64,000 nucleotides of DNA from Zymoseptoria tritici IPO323 (GCF_000219625.1 NC_018218.1:2356001-2420000), one strand, 5' to 3'; counted from the first letter of the stretch, positions 1 to 11,026 are shown. Notes: generated from the sequence alone by a model not told the origin. Translations and numbers: made by a program.

Positions 1-1
1 G

Positions 2-646
2 ATCCTCGAATACGCCAACACCCGTGTCAATCCTTCAGGAGCAGCATCCTCAACGAACAAGATCAACAAAACCCGCCATCTCGTCCCCGTCGGCACCTGG
101 GAAGGAACCCAATGGCTCCTCCGCGAACCCTCCGAAGACGTCCGCCAATCCTACAAAGTCGCCCTCCAAACCTGGGCGAAATACGAACTCGACTCCTCCT
201 CCGACCCAGAAGTATCGCTCGATTTCGACGCGGAAGACTGCATCGGGAAACTCGTCGAGAAAGCCCGCCCTGCCGCGGCTTCCATCCGCGGGTCCATCGG
301 ACACCACAGCCACGTCAGTCATCCGCAATTGCTCATGTTGCCGTATACTACCGTCGGCGGGGATCGGAGACTGAGCAACGGCACGGGCACGGGGAATAAT
401 TCGATTGGGACGGGAACGGATGTGGAGGGGGAGAGGACGAAGCCGCGGGTGACTGCAAAGGATTTGAACGATATTATGGAGGGGAAGAAGAGGGTTCCAT
501 TGAGGGTGAGGATGGTTGAGGGGGGCGAGAATGGGATCGGTGCGGTGGAGGGCGAAGGGGTGGATATGGAGCAGGTGTTGGCGACGTTGAAGGTGGCGAG
601 TGAGAGGCCGAAGAGAGAGCCGTTGATGAGTGCGCCGCCTTATTGA
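2..646 (+). CDS. Unknown protein, 3' end only
   Basis: A reading frame runs without a stop from the window edge to TGA at 644-646, giving 214 residues of a protein whose start lies outside. The first half is conserved-looking, with aromatic and charged segments (PVGTWEGTQWLL, YKVALQTWAKYELD). The second half is Gly/Thr-rich and then basic and acidic, ending SAPPY. I recognise no family, membrane segment or catalytic motif. GC-rich Gly/Glu codons in the last 250 bases could be mistaken for other frames, but only this frame spans the whole stretch. Gene identity is unknown; that it is coding is inferred from the open frame. Confidence 0.6.
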   Translation: MLEYANTRVNPSGAASSTNKINKTRHLVPVGTWEGTQWLLREPSEDVRQSYKVALQTWAKYELDSSSDPEVSLDFDAEDCIGKLVEKARPAAASIRGSIGHHSHVSHPQLLMLPYTTVGGDRRLSNGTGTGNNSIGTGTDVEGERTKPRVTAKDLNDIMEGKKRVPLRVRMVEGGENGIGAVEGEGVDMEQVLATLKVASERPKREPLMSAPPY

Positions 647-1058
647 GCAGGTTCGGGATGATGTTGGTTGATTATGATGTAATGGGACTTGGACGAAGAC
701 GCTTGGTTAGCAAACGAAAGGACCTGGCGTAAGAGGACAGATATGGCTGGCCAGCTCAAGAAGATCTAGAAACCAAGTACAGATACAGATTACAGTCCGC
801 ATCCGTGTAGGCAGGTATGGACAGGTTCTCGAGCCGATATGGGTCTGTAGAACACCTTGCCTGCACGAGGTACTGACATGTTCCTCACTATCGCCGCAGC
901 CGCTCTCGGTGCATGTCGCCGACATGAGACGCTCAACGGGTGTCTCGGTCCCAATATAACGCATAACATCCCTGGTCTTTCTGTACCCAAGAATCCTTTT
1001 TATGGCCTTTCTGTCGAAATCTACAGCGCCTATCCATGACAGCATATCTCTACACCTC
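647..1058. other. Convergent intergenic spacer
   Basis: This 412-base stretch lies between two genes that end towards each other. It presumably holds both 3' UTRs. I see no repeat, RNA gene or convincing reading frame. Confidence 0.5.
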
Positions 1059-2796
1059 TTACAGAATCTTCTCCTTGACGTACAAATCCATGTACTCATC
1101 CACGGGCATCTTGTACAACGCCGCGGGGTCGTTGTGCAGATCCACGAGCTTCTTCACATGATCCTTTGCGAAATGCGGCTCAATGTGACGGGCAAACTTG
1201 GCCAGAATCTCCGGCTTGGCCTCCTCTCTCCTCAAACGGTGTCCTAGTGGCGCCTCGATGACGACCTCGTCCAATACCGTACCATCCTTCAGCTTCACCG
1301 TCAGTGCGTTGGAGATGGTGCGCTTCTCTGGGTTGTGGTAGTCCTCGGTGAACTTGGGGTCTTCCTTGCAAGCGATCTTCTGGCGGAGGGACTCGACGAG
1401 AGGGGAGGAAGCGGCTTCACCACCATCGGTGTAGTCGTCGGCGGTGAGGCGGCCGAAGACCAGCATGGTCGCGGCCATGTACTGTACGCAGTGGTCGCGA
1501 TCGGCGTAGTTGTCCATGGGCTTGAACTGCTTGTCGATGATGCGGATGCAGGCCTCATGGGTGCGGTTGGTCACCTCCTCGATGTCCTCGGCCGACTTGC
1601 CCATCTTCTTGAGCTGGTGGTGGATGCGCTCAGCGGCCTCGACGGCGGTTTGCGAGTGGAACTCGGCTGGGTAAGAGACCTTGAAAAGGACATTCTCCAT
1701 GACGTACGAGCCGTAGGGACGCTGGAACTCGAACTTCTTGCCCTTGAAGTTGACATCGTAGAAACCCCAGACAGGTGTGGAGAGGACGGTGCCAACTCCA
1801 CCCTCGCCCTTCATGACCTTGAGCACGAGGTCGACGGCGCGCTGGCAAGCGTCACCGGCGGCCCACGATTTGCGGGACATGGTGTTGGGGGTGTGGCGGT
1901 AGGTACGCATGCTCTGGCCGTCGACCCAGGCTTGGGAGATGGCGGCACGGGTCTGCTCCTCGTCCAAGCCCATCATCTGGGAGACGACGGCGGTGGAGGC
2001 GACCTTGACGAGCACGACGTGATCGAGACCGACCTTGTTGAAGGAGTTCTCCAACGCCAAGCAACCCTGGATTTCGTGGGCCTTGATCATGCCCTCGAGA
2101 ATGTCCTTGACGGTGAACGTCTTGCCGTTGTTGATCTTCTTGCCTCCGGCCTTGTTGGTGCGGTTCATCCAGTCGGCCACGGCGAGGATAGCTCCCATGT
2201 TGTCCGAGGGATGACCCCACTCAGCGGCGAGCCAGCAGTCGTTGAAGTCGAGCCATCTGATCATGGCACCGATGTTGAACGCACCGCTGATCGGGTCGAG
2301 GACGTATGGAGTACCTGGCACGCGAGTGCCGTTCTCGACCGTGATGCCGTCGACGGAGGGCCCGAGAAGCTTGGTGCATGAGGGGAATTCGAGGGCCTTG
2401 AGACCACAGCCGATGGTGTCGAGGAAGACGAAGCGAGCAGTGTCCACCTGGGAGAGATGACACAACGTTCAGCACGAGCTCTTGAAGCTTACTGCATTTT
2501 CTGTTCATGGTTTCATAGCTTACCGCGAGGTCCGAGTCGATTTTGTAGTTGTGGATGTAATCGGCCATGTCCTTGATCTCTTGATCGTACTCGGCCTTGC
2601 CCGCAGGAATCGGAGCTCCGGAGCGTGTCGCCATGGTGGTGGAGAATGCTCGGGCGGATTGCAGCTGCGAGAATCGGGTGGTGGACGAGGACTTGACGGA
2701 TTGCTGGAGCAGACGGGACGAAGAGCACAGCGGAGCAGTACTTCGGCTTAATCCTCTGGTGGTGCGGAGGAGACTGCGGGCGGCGAGGGAGGACAT
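1059..2796 (-). CDS. 2-methylcitrate dehydratase, mitochondrial (MmgE/PrpD family)
   Basis: Two exons, complement(1059..2447, 2524..2796), encode 553 residues; the 76-nt intron has GTAAGC and CAG ends and splices in frame (SDLA/VDTAR). The first ~55 residues are rich in Arg, Ser and Leu with no acids, a typical mitochondrial leader (RSLLRTTRGLSR, ARAFSTT). The mature part matches the MmgE/PrpD fold: FLDTIGCGLKAL, GAFNIGAMIRWLDFND, WGHPSDNMGAILAVADW and RTYRHTPNTMSRKSW. In the methylcitrate cycle this enzyme dehydrates 2-methylcitrate made from propionyl-CoA. Length agrees with fungal homologues as I know them. The start at 2796 is chosen because it begins the leader. It is transcribed divergently from the symporter gene, 977 bases away. 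Confidence 0.93.
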
Positions 2797-3773
2797 CGCT
2801 GCCTTGATGGAGGACGTGAGGTTGATGCGTGAGTGAGTGGAGAGGAGATTTCGCTGGCGCTGTTCTGCTCTCCCTTGTTGCTCTGATGAAAAGATGTCCT
2901 GCCCGCCAATGCCAACAGTATCAGCTGTCGGGATGGCCGACCTCGGCTGGAGCTCTCTTCACTCGGGTATAATCGCACGCCGGCTATAACCGCATAAAAT
3001 CCTTCCGATATCACCCTTGTCGACTTCACCCTCAGCATTGACAACATTGCGAAGCCCTTGGCATTCACTTACACTCAAATTATGCACTAGGCAATATTCA
3101 CATGTTCAGCGACACCTTCGCCCGATCGCAATGGGTAGGCGTCTCGCCTGCGTTTCCTTGAGGCGGCAAACAAAGGACTGGAATGTCTGAAAATGGATCT
3201 CGTTACGTGATGTCGTAGGATGGTATGACGACTCGGCGCCACGACCGTCCAAGACCAGCACTCAAGCAATGTTATCAGTCTCCCAGCGAAGATCATTCAC
3301 TGCCTCTTCCAATAGAATGAGCGGCGCTCTACCACCGGGGAACGTTTGAGCATTCGCCATGCAAGCCGGCGCCCGCGAAAGTCTTGAGCATATGTCTTTC
3401 GATCTCGGCACCATCCTGCGATGCACTCTGCGGTCTTAGCTTTCTCGCTGCTAGGCCTTGAGACTACTATGATCGCCTCTGGAGGTATATTGCCGGGGCA
3501 TGGCAGTGATTGCACCTGCTCCAAAAGACGTGCTGCCATGCTATCGCCATGCATTGCCCTGCGTTGTCAAGCTATTTGCACATACCTTCTGCGCTTGGAG
3601 GCGGCGTCCGGGTAGTGGCACAGCGCTTTCGTTATCAAGCTGCGGATGATGACGGTCCTTCGTGAGGCGCGAAAGGTAAGTTTAAGAGCGTCCGACGTTC
3701 TCTTCGTGTGCAGGCTCGTGTTATCTCTCTTCCCCTCTCGAGTCACTCACACTAGCCATCGGTTCAGCGCATC
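2797..3773. other. Divergent intergenic region
   Basis: 977 bases between the divergent dehydratase and symporter genes, so it should hold both promoters. AT-rich TATA-like words occur near 2968-2997 (tataat, ctataaccgcataaaa). A pyrimidine-rich tract (ctctcttcccctctcg) precedes the symporter start near 3725-3740. Only short unsupported reading frames are present. Confidence 0.45.
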
Positions 3774-5448
3774 ATGGCCACTGTTCCTACCACCGAATCC
3801 ATACCTCACGAGAAAGGCGATGCTATCGAGAATGGACATTCTGTATCTTCGCAGAGTCCACCGCCCGGAACACGCACGGGTCCTGAGACCGAGAAGCCGA
3901 AGCTCAATTTTGGCCAGAAATGTCTGAGGGAGCTCAAGACTCCTGGTTCCGCCATTCAGATCATTCTTGCCGCAATCCTTGGTATTGCGATCGGAATCGC
4001 TGTCAGTTCGACTACGACCGATATTCCTGAAGCGGCCCCAACGATCTTGGAGATTCCTGGAATGCTTTGGCTGCGAGCCCTGAGGGCAACGGGTATGTTG
4101 TGATTGATCTGGCGACCAGTCTGCCTTTGCTAATGTATCTTCAGTACTCCCCCTCATCGTCACTGCTATCATCTTGGCCGTGCAAAACCTGAAGGACATG
4201 TCCGAAGGCGGCTCCAAGCTCGTAAAGTGGACCATCGGATACTATGTTCTCACCACAATTTTCGCCGTAGTCCACAGCATGATCCTCATGGACTTGGTCT
4301 GGTCAAACTTGATGGTAGTCGCCGACGCCGAGAGTCTACAAGTCGACTCAGATCAACAGGAGACGATCGACGAGAACTCCGGCAATGCTCCACACGATAT
4401 TGTGGTCTCAGTCTTCACATCGTTCATTCCTCAGAACATCTTCCAGGCGTTGGCCGAGGATCAGCTACTGGGCGTGCTCGTCACCGCTGTGGTTGTTGGC
4501 TGCTTGCTCAAGAGAGACTCTGCACTTCTCAGGGCCGTCAAGGAAATCGACAAGATGGTCTTCATTGTCATCAGCTTTCTCATCAAGCTGGCTCCGATCG
4601 GTGTCTTCTTCCTCATCCTTGCCAATCTGCTGACCCTGCCTATCTCGGACATTGGCATTAATCTGGGCGTCCTTCTTGGCTCCTCTATCGCAGGTGAGTC
4701 AACTGCATGGCCGTTCTGATCAACTTCACTCTGCTGACCTTCAGCTCAAGGCATGTTCATCCACTTGTTCATCTTCCTGCCGATCATTTTCTTCTGCTTC
4801 ACCCGCGAGAATCCGTTCACCATCTGGATGAAGTGCTCTCCTGCTTGGATCACTGCTTGGGGTTCGGCTTCATCGGCTGCCACTCTCCCCGTGACCATGA
4901 GATGTCTGAGGAAACAGAAGATCGCAGAGCCGATTGTGCAATTCACTGCTCCGTTGGGTGCTTTGATCAACATGGACGGGACGGCCATTTACGTATGTCA
5001 GATTTGCCTCTTCTCTTCCGCTTGCACTGACATATGCTTCCAGTTCCCATGCGTCGTAGTCTTCCTCGCAATAACCCAAGGGATGACTTTGAACGCAGGC
5101 GACTACACGCTCATCGTCCTCCTCGCGGTCCTGTCATCCATCGCGACAACACCGATCCCATCATCCTCGCTAGTCCTCACAATCATGATTGCGAACTCAG
5201 TGGGCATCCCGATCACAGGAATGTACGCCGTCGTTGTCGCCATAGACTGGTTCATCGATCGGTTCAGGACTGCGGTGAATGTCAGCGGAGATGTATTTGC
5301 AGCTCGTATCCTAGAGAAGATGTCAGGGATCACGGACGAATCGGTCAGTCCGGGAGGACGGGAGCAGCAGATCTTGGATCGTATGGTGATGAGCGATAAT
5401 CAAGCGACTCCGGAGAATGCGGATATCATCACGCCGGTGAAGGCGTGA
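3774..5448 (+). CDS. Sodium:dicarboxylate/glutamate symporter (DAACS, EAAT-like)
   Basis: Four exons, join(3774..4092, 4145..4693, 4745..4992, 5044..5448), encode 506 residues; the three introns are 51-52 nt with GT..AG ends and restore the frame. The protein has a ~55-residue hydrophilic N-terminus and then many hydrophobic helices. Two signature segments of the glutamate transporter family are visible: the serine-rich hairpin motif GSASSAATLPVT (329-340) and NMDGT (365-369). Known members move acidic amino acids or C4-dicarboxylates with sodium or protons across the plasma membrane. The serine-rich motif resembles animal EAATs, but the substrate here is unknown. The tail is acidic and Ser/Glu-rich. 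The start has a good context (gcatcATGG). Confidence 0.92.
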
Positions 5449-5769
5449 GCATGAGTAAACAGATAGCGATACAGAGCACAACATTGCACATTTACCAGTC
5501 TTGCTTCCTGAAAGAGAACGTGAGCTTCGTTGTGACACTTTCGACATATTCCATACTGCAAATGAAGTGCACCTGAGGCATGACTTTCCTCGGCCTGAGG
5601 CATGACTTTCCTCTCATGACGCTGAATTACTTGCCTTGCCTTGCATCTTCGCCTTCTCTCCACGCTGTTCTGCGATCACCTCCCACCGCTGCACCTTCGC
5701 CTGTCCCGTGCGAACATCAGCCGACGACGAGCGCATCGATCCCCACGCTCAACCCCGACATCGCCCATC
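5449..5769. other. Spacer with promoter and leader of the Ubp6 gene
   Basis: 321 bases between the symporter stop and the chosen Ubp6 start. It includes a 22-base tandem duplication (listed separately) and a long C/T-rich leader. The Ubp6 frame stays open upstream to 5641, where an earlier ATG exists, but that 43-residue extension precedes the ubiquitin-like domain and looks like UTR. Confidence 0.45.
5572..5613. repeat. 22-bp tandem duplication
   Basis: The unit cctgaggcatgactttcctc plus a gg spacer occurs at 5572-5593 and again, 20 bases identical, at 5594-5613. It lies about 160-200 bases upstream of the Ubp6 start and so falls in its promoter or leader. A recent local duplication is the simplest reading. 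Confidence 0.85.
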
Positions 5770-7542
5770 ATGGCGGAAATTCCAATCAAAGTCAAGCATC
5801 AAGGCAAGGTCCATGACCTTACTGTCGACCCCGCCTCAAATGGAGAAGAGTTGAAGATGCAACTATATTCTCTCACGAACGTCGAGCCAGAGAACCAAAA
5901 GATCCTCGCAAAGAAGCTCGTCAAGGATGACACGCCGTTGTCCACGCTCGGCCTCAAGCCTGGCGCTACCATCACACTCGTTGGAAACCCATCCGCAAGC
6001 GTTGTATTCGAGGCACCAAAAGAGAAGATGAAGTTTTCGGAGGACATGACGGAAGCAGAGCTGGCAAGACAGGCTGGTGCGATACCCGCGGGACTACAGA
6101 ACATGGGAAACACTTGCTATGCAAACGCCACGCTGCAAACATTGCGTGCTGTTCCTGAGCTGCTTGACGAGTTGAAGACATACAAGCCTAGTGCGCCAGC
6201 TCCGGGTCCATCTTCTTCTCTCTTCTCGGCAGACCAACTCGCGCAGCACGGTATTGGAGGACTGGGTGGTGGCAACGACTTGACGTCTTCTTTGGGAGAG
6301 CTGTATCGGCAGATGAGCGAGACTCAGCAGGGCTTCCCGCCGCTCATGTTCCTCACAACATTACGACAGAAGTTTCCACAGTTCGCCGAGCGTGCAAAGA
6401 GTGGACACGGCTATGCTCAGCAGGATGCGGAAGAGGTCTGGTCTCAGGTAATTTCCACTCTCAATCAGACTCTCAAGCTGAAGGAGTCGGACGCCACCGA
6501 ACTGGGCTTCAAGACTTGGGTGGAGAAGTACATGGGAGGCAAGTTTGAGGTGAAGATGACCTGCGATGAGGCACCCGAGGAGGAAGCCGCCATTAACAAT
6601 GAGGACTTCAACGACTTGAAGTGTAACATCCAGGCCGAGACAAATCACATGCGAGAAGGCATCAGTATCGCCCTCAACGAGAAGATCGAGAAGAACTCCC
6701 CCAGCCTGGGACGAAGTGCCATCTACTCCCGTCAATCGCGCATATCACGATTGCCCAAGTACCTTCCCATCCACTTCATCCGCTTCTTCTGGCGCAAGGA
6801 CACCGGCAAGAAGGCAAAGATTCTCCGCAAGGTCACTTTCCAGCACGAGATCGATGTCACCGAGTTCTGCACCGATGAGCTCCGTAAGAAGCTCATTCCT
6901 GTGCGCGACAAGATTCGCGAGGTGAGGAAGGACGCGGAGGACATTGAGCGCGCGAAGAAGCGTCAGAAGAGGATGCAGAAGGAGCAGGAGCAGAACGGAG
7001 ACAGCAACGTGCGGTCTGATGAGCCGCTTCAAAAGAAGAAGGATAAGGAGCGGGAACGAGAGCTGAAGGCAAAGGGCCTAAATGGCGAAGCGGAGCTGGC
7101 TGCCGAGAAGAAGACTGCGGGTGAAGACACTGCCATGGGCGGCACGGAGGAGAAGTTCAAGACCGATGAGGAGATCGAGGCTGAGCGTGCCGCTTCCATC
7201 CTCGCCGCGAAGAAGGACCTCCTCTCGCTTGTGCATCCTGACATGGCCAAGGATTCCACCGCCAACCAGACAGGTCTGTACGAACTCCGAGCTCTGGTCA
7301 CGCATCAGGGTTCTTCGGCCGACTCCGGTCACTACACTGCCTATGTGAAGAAGGCTGCCCCGGCGCCTGGCAAAGAGGAAGATGGCAAGTGGTGGTGGTT
7401 CAACGACGACAAGGTGCAGGAGGTGGAGAGCGAGAAGATTGAAACATTGTCCGGTGGTGGAGAGACTCACAGTGCGCTGATCTTGCTCTACCGGGCTGTG
7501 CCCTTGCCGACCATCACAGAGGCCGAGCAGAAGGCGGCATAG
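5770..7542 (+). CDS. ubp6: Ubiquitin C-terminal hydrolase Ubp6/USP14
   Basis: A single exon of 590 residues. An N-terminal ubiquitin-like domain (about 1-75: IPIKVKHQGK, LKPGATITLVG) is followed by a USP catalytic domain. The Cys box GLQNMGNTCYANATLQTL puts the nucleophile at Cys116, and the His box SADSGHYTAYVKK puts the base at His521, followed by WWWFNDDKV. A lysine/glutamate-rich insertion lies around residues 380-490. In yeast and animals this enzyme binds the 19S proteasome through its UBL and trims ubiquitin chains from substrates. The start at 5770 (catcATGGCG) is preferred over the in-frame ATG at 5641 because it opens the UBL directly. Confidence 0.95.
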   Translation: MAEIPIKVKHQGKVHDLTVDPASNGEELKMQLYSLTNVEPENQKILAKKLVKDDTPLSTLGLKPGATITLVGNPSASVVFEAPKEKMKFSEDMTEAELARQAGAIPAGLQNMGNTCYANATLQTLRAVPELLDELKTYKPSAPAPGPSSSLFSADQLAQHGIGGLGGGNDLTSSLGELYRQMSETQQGFPPLMFLTTLRQKFPQFAERAKSGHGYAQQDAEEVWSQVISTLNQTLKLKESDATELGFKTWVEKYMGGKFEVKMTCDEAPEEEAAINNEDFNDLKCNIQAETNHMREGISIALNEKIEKNSPSLGRSAIYSRQSRISRLPKYLPIHFIRFFWRKDTGKKAKILRKVTFQHEIDVTEFCTDELRKKLIPVRDKIREVRKDAEDIERAKKRQKRMQKEQEQNGDSNVRSDEPLQKKKDKERERELKAKGLNGEAELAAEKKTAGEDTAMGGTEEKFKTDEEIEAERAASILAAKKDLLSLVHPDMAKDSTANQTGLYELRALVTHQGSSADSGHYTAYVKKAAPAPGKEEDGKWWWFNDDKVQEVESEKIETLSGGGETHSALILLYRAVPLPTITEAEQKAA

Positions 7543-7889
7543 AGAGATGGCGCGTGACCACGATCGATAGGACGGGTGTGTGCGAGCATTATGCATAGCA
7601 ATGAGCGTGCATTTTCGCATCGTCGTGTAAGCTACCTGACAATTCCGCTCTTGCCTCTTTCAACCCCTGAAACGTGAGTGGGTCCGTTTTCGTCCTCCGT
7701 ACAACAACAGCGAGATCGCCGAGTCGGCGACCGTCAAACAACAAGTCGCGACTTTTCTAAACTGCACCATTCTCTTTACCTTCACCATCCAGTACTCCTT
7801 TGCAACATCCTCAGCCTTTTCATCTCCTACCACGCACCACATCGCCCTGCCATGATCGTCGCTTAAGCTCTCATATCCTCACCTTCACT
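7543..7889. other. Intergenic region upstream of rec8
   Basis: 347 bases between two genes on the same strand. The last 150 bases are C/T-rich with ACAACAACAG, typical of a fungal 5' leader. Nothing else is recognised. Confidence 0.4.
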
Positions 7890-10166
7890 ATGTTCTACTC
7901 CCACGAAGGTAAGTGAAGGCGGCGGACGCTTGCAGCGCAAGAACCAGCAACAACTGACCTCCGTCACAGTTCTCACCTCGCGTAAATATGGCGTGGCCAC
8001 CGTCTGGTAAGCTCCGACTTCCACTCACCTTCACACGCACCGCGATCTGACCCTCACGCCACCCAGGCTGGTCGCTACTCTAGGCGCGAAATCCGGCCTG
8101 AAGAAGGTCTCACGAAAAGCCATCCTCGACGTGGATGTGGCAAAAGCATGCGATACCATCGTCACACCAGAAGCCCCAATGGCCCTGAGACTGCAGAGCA
8201 ATCTGCTGTAAGCTTTATCGACACTCACCCGTCACGAAATGCGCTGACGCGCCATCACAACAGCATCGGCGTCACACGCGTGTACTCTCAGCAGTGCGGA
8301 TACATCTTGCACGACGCAGAGAATGCCAAACACAACATGCGGGCGGTGTTCAAGCTTCTCGAACAGTCAAACCTGGAGCCTGAAGGTGTCAACAAGGGAA
8401 AGTAAGTGTACCGGTCCATTGCAACGTCAAAGCAACTTGCTGATCCATCTTGACCAGGGCCAAGAATCTCGTGCAGGAGGATGATCCCAACTTCATCCCT
8501 GGCATGGATCTTCTGGATCTGGACCAAGTGAACTTCGACCAGATGGACGTGGAAGACGGCGCTCAATCGTTATTGTCTCCTCACAACTCGCAGACGACCA
8601 ATCGCTCCCAACAGTCCATCGGTGGGCTCATGCTCCCACCTTCCCAAAGCTCTTTCGCTGGTGGACCTGTCGGTGGCGGATTCGGATCCTTCGGTATCAC
8701 GGGCGACTCGGGACGTGGATCGAAGATTCGATCTACTCAGCCGGCACAACTGTTGGATGATGAGCCGATGTGGACAGTGAACAACGACGGCACAATGAGC
8801 TTCGATGATGACCTTGGAGGCGTGCAACAGCCGCAGAGTCCTGCGAGGCAGATTGACCGTGGTCAGCCGTCTGTCCATGGGAGCCAGCAGCACAGTGATC
8901 GACTTGGGAACGATCTGGTAAGTCCAGTAGTGGGGCCATCACTTCACTCAATCATGTGCTAATCGTTCAAAGCCAAACCTGCCCGACGATGACGGCTTCA
9001 TGCCGATTCAAGACGACTTCGACCCAGTCATTGGCGGGCAGCCGAACGATGGCCAAGTCCATGTCCAACATACGACAAGCTCAGAGACAGCAACTGCTCC
9101 ATTACGTCGGAAACACAAAGCACCACCGCGAGTCATCGCCATCGACAACCAAACTGTGCTCGGCAACAGAGTGCTTGCTCACTGGAGTGACACATATCTA
9201 GAGAGCATGCGCGAAGCAGCCGTTCGCAAGCAGGGTCCAAAATTGGCGGCCATTGCAAAGAAGAACGCCGAACAGTGGATGCTCGGTGCCGGCAACCTCC
9301 TTGGCCAGGGAATGCGCGGACCACTGGATCTGTTCTCCGGCGCTCGCCTTCTACAAGCCTTCACCGGCGTCGATCTGCTTTCAAGCGGTCAGAAGCGTGC
9401 AAGAGATGATGAGGACTCTCATTCTGAAGCTGGGCGCCGTGTACGATCTCGCACAGGGCCGTCATCGGACGAGCTTGGTCGTGGTATGGAAGACGACATG
9501 ATGATCATGGACTACGGAGATGACACAATTGAGCAAGGGCGTGAAGCCCCGACGCCCCTGGACGAACGTCACATTTCGAGTCTCCTGCCCTGGAACCAGA
9601 GTGCTGGATCCCGGCGGCCATCCAACAACCAACAGCCGACCTCCACTTCGATGGCCGGTGGCTTCGGCATGCAATTGAACAGCATGGGACGGCGCGGTAG
9701 TCGGCTCACTTCTGCATCGCCGCTCATAGGTCGTGGGGCGGTGGGCGCCGAAGGCGACGACTTTCAATTGCTCGGAGCTGATGATGGAAACGACATCACC
9801 GGCATGACGGGCGACGAGGAATTTGAACTCTTCGGCCCGGCAGCGCAAGTAGATACCCAGACCGCAGCACAGTCTCAGTGGCAGCGTGCAACACTGGTGG
9901 GCGAAAGCGCCAATTTCCTCGACTTTGTGCGAAGTGCTATCGAAGATCTCGACGACAGTCGCCGCAGGGTGGCCGAAGAGGTCGGCGAGGATGGCGCATC
10001 GTTCGGCACCATCGACTTCGAAGAACTGCTGCCGAAGAACAGCAACAGCAACGTAGTCGCTGCGCAGGGATTCCTGCATGCGCTCACGCTCGGGACGAGG
10101 AATATGCTGAAGCTCGGGCAAGAGGAACCGTTCGGAGCTATCACGATGGAGGTGATTGTTGTTTGA
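7890..10166 (+). CDS. rec8: Meiotic cohesin subunit Rec8 (alpha-kleisin)
   Basis: Six exons, join(7890..7908, 7970..8006, 8067..8207, 8264..8401, 8458..8917, 8973..10166), give 662 residues. All introns are 55-61 nt, GT..AG, and keep the frame. The N-terminal kleisin domain reads MFYSHEVLTSRKYGVATVWL, then MALRLQSNLLIGVTRVYSQQ. Retention of WLVATLGAKS and ALRLQSNLLIGVTRV resembles fission yeast Rec8 more than mitotic Rad21. The middle is acidic and Ser/Gln-rich, as expected for the separase-cleaved linker. The C-terminus (VVAAQGFLHALTLGTRNML, then EEPFGAITMEV) is the winged helix that binds the Smc1 head. Rec8 holds sister chromatids together in meiosis, so the gene implies a sexual cycle at least in ancestry. 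The Rec8 versus Rad21 call is inference from motif memory. Confidence 0.87.
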
Positions 10167-10582
10167 AGGTGAGAGCATAAGCACAGGTTCAATCCGATGT
10201 GAAGGACGGCGTTCGGGAGTTATGAGTGATGGGAAAGGTTCAATGGCGGATCGGAATGTGCAAGGTTTATCACCTGATCGGAGGCCTGTTTCTGTCTTGA
10301 TGAGAAATACCCCGGTGAAAGGCAAGGGAAGGGAAGCATACCTGTTCGACTGCATGATTAGCAAGTATCTCTACTTATGAACCAAAAGTTTGCCTCCTCG
10401 ATGCTACCATCATCCAGAAACCTGATCCTTGTTAAGCTCAAGAGCAACGAGACACCATACTCCAATGCAACCTGGAACCAGGCGTCCAGTAACGCCGAAG
10501 TATCGACGAGCTAGCAAATCTCACCATCCCGACTCTGCCTCTTTACAACAACAACAACAAGCACACCTTCGCAGCCGTGAAA
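10167..10582. other. Intergenic region with CAA-rich leader
   Basis: 416 bases between two plus-strand genes. A short CAA run (acaacaacaacaacaagcac, about 10547-10566) lies just upstream of the next start, typical of an unstructured fungal leader. No other feature is seen. Confidence 0.4.
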
Positions 10583-11026
10583 ATGCCAATCATAACCGAC
10601 TTCACCCTCCCCACCTCTCCGGCGTCGTTGGAAACTCCAAAGGACACCCTGTTCCTGGCATTCATCGCCTCGAATGAACCCTCAACAGGACAATCCTGGT
10701 GTCCAGACGTGCGAGCTGCGCTGCCGGTCCTACAGAAGGAGTTTTCTTCAGCGGATAGTCAGGATCTGGCGTTTGTTGAGGTGGGACAGCGGCCTGAGTA
10801 GGATGCCCTCAACTGAACTTGAAGCAGAATTGTGTGCTGATTCTCGACTGCTAGGTGGAGAGATCCGATGAATGTCTTCAGGCAAAAATGGGTGGTGAGC
10901 AGTGTGCCTACCTTGGTCAAGTTTGAGAAAGAGAATGGAGGATTGCGCGAAGTGGGAAGGCTAGTGGAGGGTGAGATCCTGGATCAGCAGAAGCTGAAGG
11001 CATTGATAGATGGTGATTCTGCATGA
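10583..11026 (+). CDS. TXNDC17-like thioredoxin-fold protein (DUF953), monothiol
   Basis: Two exons, join(10583..10797, 10855..11026), encode 128 residues; the 57-nt intron (GTAGGA..CTAG) splices to RPEWRDPMNVFR. The small cytosolic thioredoxin fold carries SWCPDVRAALP at 39-49, then FVEVGQR, WRDPMNVFR and the cis-Pro segment SSVPTLVKF. In the human homologue TXNDC17 the site is WCPDC; here the second cysteine is Val43, leaving only Cys40. A normal dithiol oxidoreductase mechanism is therefore unlikely. I recall fungal homologues with the same change, but have not checked. The start is the first ATG; a GTG six bases upstream is not credible. Confidence 0.85.

Noticed and set aside
1335..2381. 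Long plus-strand frame (348 codons) opposite the methylcitrate dehydratase
   Set aside because: It is the antisense shadow of a clear enzyme gene; its Val/Leu/Asp/Gly-rich composition is what the complementary strand of these codons gives.
9462..10364. Minus-strand frame of 300 codons over the rec8 3' half
   Set aside because: Antisense to conserved kleisin coding sequence; no domain or leader of its own.
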